A stretch of DNA of 64,000 nt from an uncultured SAR86 cluster bacterium (GTDB lineage Bacteria > Pseudomonadota > Gammaproteobacteria > Magnimaribacterales > TMED112), in the NCBI GenBank assembly GCA_902563885.1, contig CACEYZ010000001.1, positions 211,676 through 275,675 on the forward strand. Direction: 5' to 3'. Below are positions 17,132-25,447 of the stretch, piece after piece (position 1 is the first letter of the stretch; every line of letters begins with the position of its first letter). The position numbers and the translations under genes are program-made. The notes under the pieces are model-generated. The model was not told the DNA's origin, did not search any database, and saw nothing but the letters and a program-made list of their open reading frames with translations.

Positions 17132-18609
17132 AAATTCTTAGAGTAATATTAGGGAATCAACTTTTTCCTATTTCCCAAATTAATTTATCAAAAGATGTGC
17201 CTATATTTATGGCTGAAGATAATGGCTTGTGCTCATATATAAAACATCATAAATCAAAAATAGCTCTGTTTTTTTCAGCAATGCGATCTTATAGAGATCA
17301 ACTTAAAAATAATAGTTACAAAGTAATTTATTACGACGCAAATAATAATTTTTCAACATCTTACTTCGAGAAACTATTTGATGTAGTGAAAAGTAATAAA
17401 ATTAAAAAAATTGAAATTTACGAAATCGAAGACATACCATTTGAAAAAGATTTTTTAGAGTTCTGTAAAACAAATAATATAGAAATAATTTTTCTTCCAA
17501 GTCCTATGTTTATTGATTCAAGAGGTTCATTTAAACATTTTTTAGGTGATAAGAAATTTCATTTACAAGCTAATTATTACAAACAAATGAGAAAAAAAAT
17601 GAATCTACTTTTAGAGGATAATAAACCGATTGGAGGTAAATGGAGCTTTGATGAAGATAATAGAAAAAAGCTCCCTTCTGGATATGAAATACCAAAACTT
17701 CCGATTAATAAACCTTACAAAGAATTTTCTGAAATAAGTAATTTAATAAATATTAATTTTTCTAATCATCCAGGCGAATTACATTCCTGGATGCCGCATT
17801 CATATGAACAAATTGTAGAGTGGCTGGAAATATTTTTTAAAGAGAGATTTAATGAATTTGGGCATTATGAGGATGCTATTGATAAAAATGAACACTTTAT
17901 TAATCATTCTGTATTAAGTAGCTCATTAAATTTAGGCCTGATTACGCCTAAAGAAGTAATCGATAAATCTATCGATTATGCAGAAAAAAATGACATTCCT
18001 CTCAATAGTCTTGAAGGATTTATAAGACAAATTATTGGATGGAGAGAATTTATAAGAGGCATTTACCAAAATTATGGTGATCAAATGGTTAAATCAAACT
18101 ATTGGAATCATAAAAATAAACTTACAGCTGCTTGGTATGATGGTTCAACAGGTATTGAACCCCTAGACGAAGCTATCAAAGGGGCACAAAAATATGGCTA
18201 TACACATCATATAAATAGATTAATGATACTTTCTAATATTATGAATTTATGCAATATCGATCCAAATGAGATTTATAAATGGTTTATGGAAATGTTCATA
18301 GATTCATCTGATTGGGTTATGGTGCCCAATGTTTATGGCATGGGTACATTCGCAGATGGGGGTATTTTTGCAACAAAACCATATATTTGTGGCTCAAGCT
18401 ACATCCTAAGAATGTCCAATTTCAAGAAAGGAGATTGGTGCGATATTGTTGATGGTCTATATTGGAAATTTATAGAAGAAAAGAAAGATTTTTTTATTAC
18501 TAATCCAAGATTATCGTTAATGATAAGAGCACTTGAAAAACTTGATCCTGATAGAAAAAAACATATTTTCGAGTGTGCCAATAACTTTATTAACAAAGCA
18601 ACAAAATGA
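17128..18609 (+). CDS. Photolyase-related protein (FeS-BCP / prokaryotic 6-4 photolyase family), iron-sulfur loop lost
   Basis: The 493-residue protein starts MKILRVILGNQL and has the family C-terminal region with RQIIGWREFIRG, SDWVMVPNVYGM and a KPYICGSSY segment. This flavin-binding group repairs 6-4 photoproducts or acts as a blue-light receptor and normally carries a [4Fe-4S] cluster. Here the region between MSNF and GLYWKFI keeps only one cysteine (Cys438, in KKGDWC), and the expected CxxC loop is missing. The TTG start (TTGA overlap with the previous stop) is chosen because the N-terminal strand begins directly there. Confidence 0.82.
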   Translation: MKILRVILGNQLFPISQINLSKDVPIFMAEDNGLCSYIKHHKSKIALFFSAMRSYRDQLKNNSYKVIYYDANNNFSTSYFEKLFDVVKSNKIKKIEIYEIEDIPFEKDFLEFCKTNNIEIIFLPSPMFIDSRGSFKHFLGDKKFHLQANYYKQMRKKMNLLLEDNKPIGGKWSFDEDNRKKLPSGYEIPKLPINKPYKEFSEISNLININFSNHPGELHSWMPHSYEQIVEWLEIFFKERFNEFGHYEDAIDKNEHFINHSVLSSSLNLGLITPKEVIDKSIDYAEKNDIPLNSLEGFIRQIIGWREFIRGIYQNYGDQMVKSNYWNHKNKLTAAWYDGSTGIEPLDEAIKGAQKYGYTHHINRLMILSNIMNLCNIDPNEIYKWFMEMFIDSSDWVMVPNVYGMGTFADGGIFATKPYICGSSYILRMSNFKKGDWCDIVDGLYWKFIEEKKDFFITNPRLSLMIRALEKLDPDRKKHIFECANNFINKATK

Positions 18610-19595
18610 TAGTCTTAAAAAATGAAGGTCTGTACTGTCCTGAAGGTGATTTTTTTATTGACCCGCTTTTACCGTGCAAGAACGCTGTTATAACTCATGC
18701 GCACGCTGATCATGCAAGACCTGGTATGAAAAATTATATTTGCACACCTGAGACTGCTGAAATTATGAAGTTGAGAATCAGCAATGACTTGCTCATTAAA
18801 GAAGTTGAATACGATAAAAGGATACAGATTAATTCAGTAAATATTACATTTATACCTGCAGGTCATGTGCTAGGTTCATCACAAATTAAAATTGATAATG
18901 GGAGCGAAGTAACAATTATCACTGGTGACTATAAAAGAGCCAACGATCAAACATGTAAAGCTTTTGAGGTCCATGAATGTGATACTTTTGTTACCGAAGC
19001 TACTTTTGCTTCACCAAATTTTAAATGGCCATGTGTAGATGCTGAAATAGATAAAATAATTGATTGGCACAAAGATAATCAACAAAAAAAAATCAACTCA
19101 GTTTTATTTTCATACTCATTAGGCAAAGCTCAAAGAATAATTAAATTGATTAAAGATAAGTACAAAATTAATTTTTATGCTCATCAATCAATAAGATCAA
19201 TCAATAAAATTTACATGAAATATGGTATTCAAAATCTTGAAACAAAAACATTAAATACAAAAAAAAACATTATCGATGGAATAATAATTACTCCTCCTGG
19301 AGCGAGACGTTCAAAGCAACTTAAAAATTTTATACCCTACTCTACTGGCTTTTGTAGCGGATGGACTCTGAATAGCAAGAGAGATTTTGATAAAGGATTT
19401 ACAATTTCTGACCATGCTGACTGGAACGATTTAATAAAAACAATAGAGCAAACCAAAGCAAAAAAAGTAATTATCATTCATGGTAATGGACCAATGCTGC
19501 GAAAGTATTTAAATGAAAAAGGTATTGCAGTATCTAACTTTACAAAAAATAAACATGAGGATAGTACATTTCAGCTATCATTATTTAATGGATAA
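18606..19595 (+). CDS. Metallo-beta-lactamase-fold DNA exonuclease, ligase-associated type
   Basis: A 329-residue protein with the metal motif HAHADHARPG, then PAGHVLGSSQI, TGDYK, and the beta-CASP-like end with SDHADWNDL and VIIIHGN. It resembles proteins annotated as ligase-associated DNA exonuclease or mRNA 3'-end processing factor, which often sit beside an ATP-dependent DNA ligase and an Lhr-type helicase. Neither is in the window. The ATG overlaps the photolyase stop (ATGA), suggesting one transcript with DNA repair functions. Confidence 0.8.
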   Translation: MIVLKNEGLYCPEGDFFIDPLLPCKNAVITHAHADHARPGMKNYICTPETAEIMKLRISNDLLIKEVEYDKRIQINSVNITFIPAGHVLGSSQIKIDNGSEVTIITGDYKRANDQTCKAFEVHECDTFVTEATFASPNFKWPCVDAEIDKIIDWHKDNQQKKINSVLFSYSLGKAQRIIKLIKDKYKINFYAHQSIRSINKIYMKYGIQNLETKTLNTKKNIIDGIIITPPGARRSKQLKNFIPYSTGFCSGWTLNSKRDFDKGFTISDHADWNDLIKTIEQTKAKKVIIIHGNGPMLRKYLNEKGIAVSNFTKNKHEDSTFQLSLFNG

Positions 19596-19704
19596 GAGAC
19601 CTGAAGATAAAGCTATGCAACTTACCTATTCACTTGGAATGGTTATAGCTATTGTCCTATGCATATTGATATTTTTTAGACTTTTATATTTATTTTTAAG
19701 CTGA
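19588..19704 (+). CDS. Small single-span membrane peptide
   Basis: A 38-residue reading frame starting MDKRPEDKAMQL, followed by one hydrophobic helix of about 22 residues (MVIAIVLCILIFFRLLYLF). The ATG overlaps the nuclease stop by eight bases, typical of translational coupling in this genome. A longer in-frame start at 19513 would place almost all extra codons inside the nuclease gene, so I reject it. No family is recognised. The reading frame ends in a short convergent overlap with the downstream dehydratase gene. Confidence 0.45.
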   Translation: MDKRPEDKAMQLTYSLGMVIAIVLCILIFFRLLYLFLS

Positions 19705-20661
19705 TATTAACTTTTTAAAATAATTCTGATCCACATTGCCTCCAGAAATTGTTATTAAAGTATTTTTTCCTGATACATCAATTTTTTTTGATAATACAGC
19801 GGCTAGACTAACGCATCCACTCGGCTCAGCTATTATACCAAGATCTTGATGAAGAAATTTCATCGCTTCTATAACTTCACTATCAGTAACAGATAATCCT
19901 TTTTTACAATTCTTTTTGTTAATAGGAAAAGTAATTTCACCAGGTATTTCAACTTCAAGGGCATCGCATATTGTATTATCTCTTTTTTTTAGTCTTGTTC
20001 TTGTCTTATTTTTAAGAGAAATTTCAGTATCATTACAATTAAACGGCTCGACAGGATAAATTGAAGCATCGGGGAAAAAATGTTTAATAGCAATACCAGT
20101 TCCAGCCACTAACCCTCCACCCGATGTACAGGATAACAAGATATCTAATTTTATATCTGAGGATAGAAAAAATTCAGCTACCTCAAGGCCAAAACTTCCC
20201 TGACCAGCAATAATGTCTTCATTATCGAAGGGTTTGACTAAAGGGAAATTCAATTCTTTTGCTAATTTTACTGCTATCTCTTCTCTACTTTCTATATGTC
20301 TCTTATAAAAAATAACTGTGGCACCATTTTTTTTAGTTTTTTCAATTTTATTCTTTGGCGCATCCTCAGGCATTATTATCGTAGCTTCCATATCAAATAT
20401 TTGAGCAGCCTTAGAAACACCTTGTGCATGATTGCCCGAAGAAAATGCAACTACACCATTAATATTATTTTGTTTTAGTTTACTTAAAGCAGATAGAGCT
20501 CCTCTAATTTTAAATGACCCAGTAAGTTGCTTTGTTTCGTCTTTTAGAAAAATATTTGAATCAAATTTTTTATTTAGAGCTTCAGATATATGTATGGGGG
20601 TTTTTACAATATAGGGATTAATTCTTTTGTAAGCATCATTCAAATCATCAATCGATACCAT
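19696..20661 (-). CDS. Threonine/serine dehydratase-like PLP enzyme
   Basis: The 321-residue fold-type II PLP enzyme has the cofactor Lys in SFKIRGAL, SSGNHAQGV, the glycine loop SGGGLVAG, and a C-terminal SGGN motif. Family members deaminate L-threonine or L-serine to 2-oxo acids; serine racemase and threo-3-hydroxyaspartate ammonia-lyase are close relatives. The C-terminal ACT regulatory domain of biosynthetic IlvA is absent, so isoleucine feedback control is unlikely. It stands alone on the minus strand between plus-strand genes. Confidence 0.85.
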   Translation of the reverse strand: MVSIDDLNDAYKRINPYIVKTPIHISEALNKKFDSNIFLKDETKQLTGSFKIRGALSALSKLKQNNINGVVAFSSGNHAQGVSKAAQIFDMEATIIMPEDAPKNKIEKTKKNGATVIFYKRHIESREEIAVKLAKELNFPLVKPFDNEDIIAGQGSFGLEVAEFFLSSDIKLDILLSCTSGGGLVAGTGIAIKHFFPDASIYPVEPFNCNDTEISLKNKTRTRLKKRDNTICDALEVEIPGEITFPINKKNCKKGLSVTDSEVIEAMKFLHQDLGIIAEPSGCVSLAAVLSKKIDVSGKNTLITISGGNVDQNYFKKLISA

Positions 20662-20703
20662 ATTAACAGTTTAATATATTTAATTAATTCTTATAATTAA
20701 ATC

Positions 20704-21471
20704 ATGAATTCAAAACAAGCGTTATCTACATTTGGTCGATCTGGGAATCCTATGTTTTCAGATAAAACTTTTAATGAAAAGGTAATAGACGTGTCTATAC
20801 CAAAAATGACATTACAAGGAACTGTAAATAAAGTTGGAATAAGCTTACTACTAGTTCTTCTAACTGCATCGTATACATGGTCACAGTATTTCTCATTTGG
20901 ACCACAAGCAATAACTGGTTTTATGCTTGGTGGAAGCATAATAGGCCTTATATTTGCACTAATCACTATCTTCAAACGTACCTGGGCGCCTATAACTGCG
21001 CCTTTATATGCTCTAGCAAAAGGTTTTGCCCTTGGTGGTATATCTGCTATGTATGAATCTCAATTTGGTGGCATCACAATACAAGCTGTTACTCTAACTT
21101 TTGCAACTATGTTTGGTCTTTTATTCGCTTACAAAACAGGAATTATTAAGCCGGATAGAAATTTTTTATTAATGGTTTTTGCAGGTACATTTGCTATTTT
21201 TGCCTTGTACCTAGTTAATTTCATAATGATGTTTTTTGGTACTTCTATAGGCTTTATTCACTCAAATGGATTATTCGGAATTGGTTTTTCATTATTAGTG
21301 GTGTGTATAGCTGCTTTGAACTTAGTTCTTGATTTTGATTACATTGAACAAGGAGCAGAAAATGGTGCACCAAAATATCTTGAATGGTACGGAGCATTTT
21401 CATTAATGGTTACTCTTATCTGGCTATATTTAGAGATACTAAGATTGCTTGCAAAACTAAGAAGCAGATAA
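20704..21471 (+). CDS. Bax inhibitor-1/YccA family membrane protein
   Basis: A 255-residue integral membrane protein with a cytoplasmic N-terminus of about 35 residues and seven predicted membrane segments. Motifs include the segment PLYALAKGFALGG and the C-terminal VLDFDYIEQGAENGAPKYLEWYG, which carries the acidic pair known from the BI-1 family. Members are proposed to be calcium-leak channels or to interact with the FtsH protease. The specific role here cannot be read from context. Confidence 0.85.
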   Translation: MNSKQALSTFGRSGNPMFSDKTFNEKVIDVSIPKMTLQGTVNKVGISLLLVLLTASYTWSQYFSFGPQAITGFMLGGSIIGLIFALITIFKRTWAPITAPLYALAKGFALGGISAMYESQFGGITIQAVTLTFATMFGLLFAYKTGIIKPDRNFLLMVFAGTFAIFALYLVNFIMMFFGTSIGFIHSNGLFGIGFSLLVVCIAALNLVLDFDYIEQGAENGAPKYLEWYGAFSLMVTLIWLYLEILRLLAKLRSR

Positions 21472-21590
21472 TGGAAATATTTCTTTTAATACTTTTAGTA
21501 ATAATACTAATAGCCTCTTACCTGCTCTTTAATGTTAGAGCAGGTAAAAAACAAACAAATAGGGATGATAGAATTAAGTGGCGACACTAA
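21471..21590 (+). CDS. Small membrane protein, 39 residues
   Basis: The ATG at 21471 overlaps the stop of the Bax-inhibitor gene by one base (TAATG). The peptide has an N-terminal hydrophobic helix (MEIFLLILLVIILIASYLLF) followed by a very basic, polar tail ending DDRIKWRH. This looks like a genuine small inner-membrane protein translated by coupling to the upstream gene. An upstream in-frame start at 21384 lies entirely in the previous gene and is less likely. I do not recognise a family. Confidence 0.5.
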   Translation: MEIFLLILLVIILIASYLLFNVRAGKKQTNRDDRIKWRH

Positions 21591-22051
21591 TCTTTTCTAC
21601 TTCTGAGTTTGTAGCACTTTTCTACTTCGCAAGACAATCTTTCCCATCTTTCAAATAAAACATCTCCATTGGGATATTCAATAGTCTGAATAAAGGACAT
21701 CTTATCTCCCATGAAATTTGGCATAAAGCTAATTTTGTTATTTAACGAATTTGAATCTGTAGAATTATTTATATATTCAACTAATGTGCCATTATCGAGC
21801 TTATAAAAACCTTGATTAAAACCTGCCTCACCTTTTTGATTGTAAAAGCTTACAAAATATGTGCCATGATAATTTCCATCTACATACCCTTCTGTATAGA
21901 CCTTGATAGGCGAAGGATTTCTGATATCAAAAAATTGGCCATTCCAAGAAGATTCAACTAACTTCCAAGCGCCTGGAAGATCTTTTTTTTCCGCTCCGTG
22001 GGAAAACACAAAAATTGAAATAGTGAAAAATAAATAAATAATTTTTTTCAT
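21587..22051 (-). CDS. Secreted protein of unknown function
   Basis: The 154-residue protein starts with a signal peptide (MKKIIYLFFTISIFVFSHGA) and has mature sequence beginning KKDLPGAWKLVESSW, which recalls a lipocalin-like beta-barrel start (GxW). Two cysteines near the C-terminus (LSCEVEKCYK) could form a disulfide. A GAGGTG ribosome-binding site six bases before the ATG supports the start. It reads toward, and overlaps by four bases, the small membrane gene. I cannot assign a family with confidence. Confidence 0.7.
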   Translation of the reverse strand: MKKIIYLFFTISIFVFSHGAEKKDLPGAWKLVESSWNGQFFDIRNPSPIKVYTEGYVDGNYHGTYFVSFYNQKGEAGFNQGFYKLDNGTLVEYINNSTDSNSLNNKISFMPNFMGDKMSFIQTIEYPNGDVLFERWERLSCEVEKCYKLRSRKD

Positions 22052-22105
22052 ATATGCACCTCTTTAAATAATTTAACTTAAAAAAAATTAAAAATCAGAA
22101 AAAAG

Positions 22106-22181
22106 TGGAGCGAGTGACGGGGTTCGAACCCGTGACCTCAACCTTGGCAAGGTTGCGCACTACCAACTGTGCTACACTCGC
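22106..22181 (-). tRNA. tRNA-Gly (anticodon GCC)
   Basis: The reverse complement is a complete 76-nt tRNA with encoded CCA. The acceptor stem is GCGAGTG/CACTCGC, the D-arm is AGCACAGTTGGTAGTGCG, the anticodon loop TTGCCAA gives GCC (22146-22148), and the T-loop is GGTTCGAACCC. It is the second glycine tRNA in the window. Confidence 0.97.
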
Positions 22182-22271
22182 TTATAGTTTTACAATTCTA
22201 CTATAAAAGTATTTTCTTAAAAATATCTATTAAATCTGACTCTCAAGCATGAATATTATTTTGATAATCAA

Positions 22272-22301
22272 TTGCTAAACAGAGTTTTTACATCATATAC
22301 T
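22272..22301 (+). promoter_or_regulatory. Probable promoter for the lipoprotein pair
   Basis: A TTGCTA at 22272-22277 and a TATACT at 22296-22301 are separated by 18 bases and lie just before the first lipoprotein gene. A GGAGG ribosome-binding site follows at 22309-22313, so the 5' leader would be very short. The match is reasonable but was judged only by eye in AT-rich DNA. Confidence 0.4.
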
Positions 22302-22320
22302 TTAAACTGGAGGTTAAATT

Positions 22321-22704
22321 ATGAAATTATTTATTTATCTACTTTTTATTTTGTTTATCTTATCCGGTTGTGTAAGTTCAGGTAATCAAACTCTTAAAAC
22401 TGAATCTGAAGCATCTATAACAACAAAAATAGTTGAAAACGTAACAACTCAAGCAGAAATAAAGGCTATGTTTGGTTCTCCATATGAAACTAAATTTACA
22501 GATGGAGGTTTAGAAATTTATACATACAGACTTGATGATTTAAAGTCAGATGCAATTAATTATGTTCCTTTTGTAAACCTTTTTGCTACAAGTTATTCAG
22601 GAACAAGAAAGGAGCTTGTAGTTCTGTTTAACGAAAACGGTACTGTAAAGCGTTTCTCTATGTCTGAATCAGATGTTCAAACTAGATCAGGTCTTGTTAA
22701 TTAA
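22321..22704 (+). CDS. Lipoprotein with SmpA/BamE-like domain
   Basis: The 127-residue protein has a lipoprotein signal peptide with lipobox LSGC at about residues 14-17. The mature part contains a compact domain resembling SmpA/OmlA (BamE) folds: VTTQAEIKAMFGSP followed by an aromatic strand DGGLEIYTY and a later VVLFNENGTVKRF. True BamE belongs to the outer-membrane beta-barrel assembly complex, but this domain is widespread and the role here is uncertain. It begins after a clear GGAGG site and is followed after five bases by a second lipoprotein. Confidence 0.7.
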   Translation: MKLFIYLLFILFILSGCVSSGNQTLKTESEASITTKIVENVTTQAEIKAMFGSPYETKFTDGGLEIYTYRLDDLKSDAINYVPFVNLFATSYSGTRKELVVLFNENGTVKRFSMSESDVQTRSGLVN

Positions 22705-22709
22705 AAAAT

Positions 22710-23195
22710 ATGTCTGAAAAGATTTTTGGAAAACTTATCTTAGTTACAGGGGCTTTATTTTTAAGCTCCTGTGCAGGTGCTCCAGCTCAACCAATTCAGG
22801 TTGTAAAATCCAATGATTATACTCTTAGTTGCGATCAACTAAGAAGTGAACTATTTTCAATACAGCAATTTACAGATGAACTTGCCAATAAAGAGGATAA
22901 TAAAAGAAAACGAAATTATGCCCTTTCAGCAGCAGGTTCATTACTTTTAGTTCCATTATTATTTATTGACCTTACGGAATCGGAAAGAGAGGAATTAAGA
23001 GCATCAAGGGCTAGACATACACATTTGTATAGAGTTGCTTCTAATAAGGAATGTGATGGTTTTTCAAGTACAACTCCAGAACAAGATTTAACAACAGCAT
23101 TGAATGAACTAACTAAACTTTATGAAGATGGTGTTATTACTAAAGAAGAGTTGATGCAAAAAAGAGCCCAATTGATTGAAGAGTTTAATCTATAA
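22710..23195 (+). CDS. Lipoprotein with C-terminal SHOCT-like motif
   Basis: The 161-residue protein has a signal sequence ending in lipobox LSSC (about residue 21). The mature chain includes a charged region (NKEDNKRKR), a short hydrophobic stretch (LSAAGSLLLVPLLFI) and a C-terminal LTKLYEDGVITKEELMQKRAQLI, which matches the short SHOCT oligomerisation-type motif. It is the second gene of a likely two-gene lipoprotein operon. Function is unknown. Confidence 0.65.
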   Translation: MSEKIFGKLILVTGALFLSSCAGAPAQPIQVVKSNDYTLSCDQLRSELFSIQQFTDELANKEDNKRKRNYALSAAGSLLLVPLLFIDLTESEREELRASRARHTHLYRVASNKECDGFSSTTPEQDLTTALNELTKLYEDGVITKEELMQKRAQLIEEFNL

Positions 23196-23287
23196 ATCTT
23201 TAAAAATCTTAAAAATTAAATCTATGCTTTCGTTTTAAACATGCTCGTTAATTATTGTAGAATAAAGAACTTTTGACTATAAATATA

Positions 23288-24250
23288 ATGAAAATTTTAA
23301 AGATCTTATTATTCTTTTTATTACTTTTAAGTTTTTCAGTCTCATCAGAAAATTTCTATAGATTAGGTCTGGGTTCCTGTCATGACCAAGATATAGAAAC
23401 ACCAGCTTGGGAATCATTAGAAAAGGAAAATTTAGATAGTTTTTTTTTCCTTGGTGATAATGTTTATGGTGATATACCTAGCGGGGAACTAAAAAGATTA
23501 ATTAATGCGTATGAGACATTTAAACAAAATAAACCTAAATGGTTTAATGAAGTTGAGATTTTCACTATTTGGGATGATCACGATTATGGTATGAATGATG
23601 GTGGTGGTGATTATAAATACAAAGCAGAATCACAAAAATTATTTAATGATTTTTGGAATATTTCACAAAATGATCCAAGAAGATATAGAGAAGGTATATA
23701 TTTTAGTGAATTACGAGATATAAATAATATAAAGGTCCTCATCATTGGTCTTGATACGCGTTATTTTAGAAGTAATTTAGATAAAAAGAATGATGCGTAC
23801 CTTCAAAACAAGTCAGCTGAAGCAACTATTCTAGGTAAACAACAATGGAGTTGGCTTCAGAAACAAGTAGAAGTTGAACATGATCTTCTAATTGTAGCTA
23901 CATCAATACAAGTTCTTGCTACAGAGCATCGTTTTGAAAAATGGTCGAATTTTCCAAATGAAAGAGAGAAATTACTAAATTTATTGAATAGGTTAGATTC
24001 AAATGTATTGATTATTAGTGGCGATAGACATAGAAGTGGAGTTTATCAAAAGGATGAAATATATGAATTTACATCATCTTCCTTAAATGTTGGCATTTTC
24101 CCTGAAAGTGAAACTGATACATTGCTCAAAGGTAAAACATATCCAGAAAATAATTATGGAATTATTGATATTTATCCAACAAAGCTAGAAATTAGTATAA
24201 AAAATGAGAACATGTCAGTACTTGAAAATTACATAATGCCTATTAAATAA
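23288..24250 (+). CDS. PhoD-like secreted metallophosphatase
   Basis: A protein of about 320 residues with signal peptide (MKILKILLFFLLLLSF) and a PhoD-type phosphatase core: GSCHDQ near the mature N-terminus, FLGDNVYGD, IWDDHDYGMNDGG, and SGDRHRSG near the C-terminus. These are the metal ligands of the PhoD family, which hydrolyses phosphodiesters or phosphomonoesters outside the cytoplasm. I choose the ATG at 23288; the frame is open from a TTG 15 bases upstream but without a better ribosome site. Such enzymes are often under PhoB control, but I could not define a Pho box upstream. Confidence 0.85.
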   Translation: MKILKILLFFLLLLSFSVSSENFYRLGLGSCHDQDIETPAWESLEKENLDSFFFLGDNVYGDIPSGELKRLINAYETFKQNKPKWFNEVEIFTIWDDHDYGMNDGGGDYKYKAESQKLFNDFWNISQNDPRRYREGIYFSELRDINNIKVLIIGLDTRYFRSNLDKKNDAYLQNKSAEATILGKQQWSWLQKQVEVEHDLLIVATSIQVLATEHRFEKWSNFPNEREKLLNLLNRLDSNVLIISGDRHRSGVYQKDEIYEFTSSSLNVGIFPESETDTLLKGKTYPENNYGIIDIYPTKLEISIKNENMSVLENYIMPIK

Positions 24251-24290
24251 TTAGCGATTCGGCTATTTGTATAGTTATAATAAGCAACTT

Positions 24291-24866
24291 ATGAAAAAAC
24301 CATCACGTGAAGAAGCAATGAAAGCAGTGACTACTCTTATAGAGTGGGCTGGTGACGATCCAAAAAGAGAAGGATTGGTTGAAACTCCAAAAAGAGTTGT
24401 TAAAGCTTATGAGGAGTTTTTTGCTGGTTATGAGCAAGATCCAGAAGAAATCCTCCAAAAAACTTTTAAAGAAGTTGAAGGATATGACGAAATGGTTCTT
24501 GTCAAAGATATAGCAGTTGAATCTCATTGTGAGCACCATATTGTACCTATATTAGGAAAAGCACACGTAGCTTATATTCCAAATAACAGAGTTGTAGGAA
24601 TAAGCAAACTTGCAAGAATAGTTGATGTCTTTGGTAAAAGGCTTCAAACACAAGAAACAATGACTCAGCAAATTGCTAATACAATAGAAAACGTTTTAAA
24701 ACCTAAAGGTGTTGCAGTTGTTATAGATGCATCTCATCAATGTATGAGCACAAGAGGAATACACAAAACTGAATCATCTACTGTAACAAGCTCAATGAGA
24801 GGGATTTTTAAAGAAAATCCAACTACTAGAAATGAATTTCTAAACTTTATAAGACTTCCAAAATAA
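24291..24866 (+). CDS. folE: GTP cyclohydrolase I
   Basis: A 191-residue enzyme from the ATG at 24291 (the frame extends to a TTG at 24267). It carries the zinc and active-site motifs ESHCEHHIVPILG, GISKLARIVD and the later HQCMSTRG. FolE converts GTP to dihydroneopterin triphosphate, first step to folate and, through QueD, to queuosine. It is followed by a Maf protein gene after two bases and then by a QueD/PTPS-like gene, which may use its product. Confidence 0.95.
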   Translation: MKKPSREEAMKAVTTLIEWAGDDPKREGLVETPKRVVKAYEEFFAGYEQDPEEILQKTFKEVEGYDEMVLVKDIAVESHCEHHIVPILGKAHVAYIPNNRVVGISKLARIVDVFGKRLQTQETMTQQIANTIENVLKPKGVAVVIDASHQCMSTRGIHKTESSTVTSSMRGIFKENPTTRNEFLNFIRLPK

Positions 24867-24868
24867 AG

Positions 24869-25447
24869 TTGTCTAAATTAGAAATAGTATTAGCCTCATC
24901 ATCTAAAATAAGGAGAGATATAATCTCAAATTATGCTGTAGATGTAATTTTTTGTGATCCTGAAATTAATGAAGAGCAACTTAAACAAGATAATCTAAAT
25001 TTAAATCCAAGGTCATTAGCAGTATTATTAGCTAAATCAAAAGCACTAAGTCTTGCAAATAAATTCTCTGAAAAATTTATTTTAGGATGCGATCAGATAT
25101 GTATATTTAATGACAAGATAATGAACAAACCTCTAAACGAGGATAAAGCTATATCTAATTTAAAAGAACTTTCAGATAATACTCATAATCTTTTTGGCGC
25201 ATATTGTATATGTAAAGGAAATGAGATAATAATCGAGCATCAAATTGAATGTGAAATGGAAATGAGAAATTTAACTGACAATGAAATCGAAAAGTATGTT
25301 GCATTAGATAAACCCCTAGAATCATGCGGTTCATATAAATTTGAAGCAAACGGATTTAAACTATTTAAAAGTGTAGTAGGTAGTTTAGAAGCAATAAATG
25401 GCCTACCCTTTGCTGATTTAAAAGAATTAATTGATGCCAAATTATAA
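24869..25447 (+). CDS. Maf family nucleoside triphosphate pyrophosphatase
   Basis: The 192-residue protein has the Maf N-terminal motif LASSSKIRRDI, ending with ESCGSYKFEANG and GLPFADL. Maf enzymes hydrolyse non-canonical or modified nucleotides such as dTTP, UTP, m5UTP or pseudo-UTP to the monophosphate, depending on the subgroup. The subgroup is not clear; some residues are atypical (GCDQICIF instead of a classic GADTVV). Translation appears to begin at a TTG two bases after folE. It overlaps the next gene by 14 bases. Confidence 0.8.
   Translation: MSKLEIVLASSSKIRRDIISNYAVDVIFCDPEINEEQLKQDNLNLNPRSLAVLLAKSKALSLANKFSEKFILGCDQICIFNDKIMNKPLNEDKAISNLKELSDNTHNLFGAYCICKGNEIIIEHQIECEMEMRNLTDNEIEKYVALDKPLESCGSYKFEANGFKLFKSVVGSLEAINGLPFADLKELIDAKL

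Noticed and set aside
19513..19587. N-terminal extension of the small membrane peptide
   Set aside because: The added codons lie inside the nuclease gene and the ATG at 19588 is better placed.
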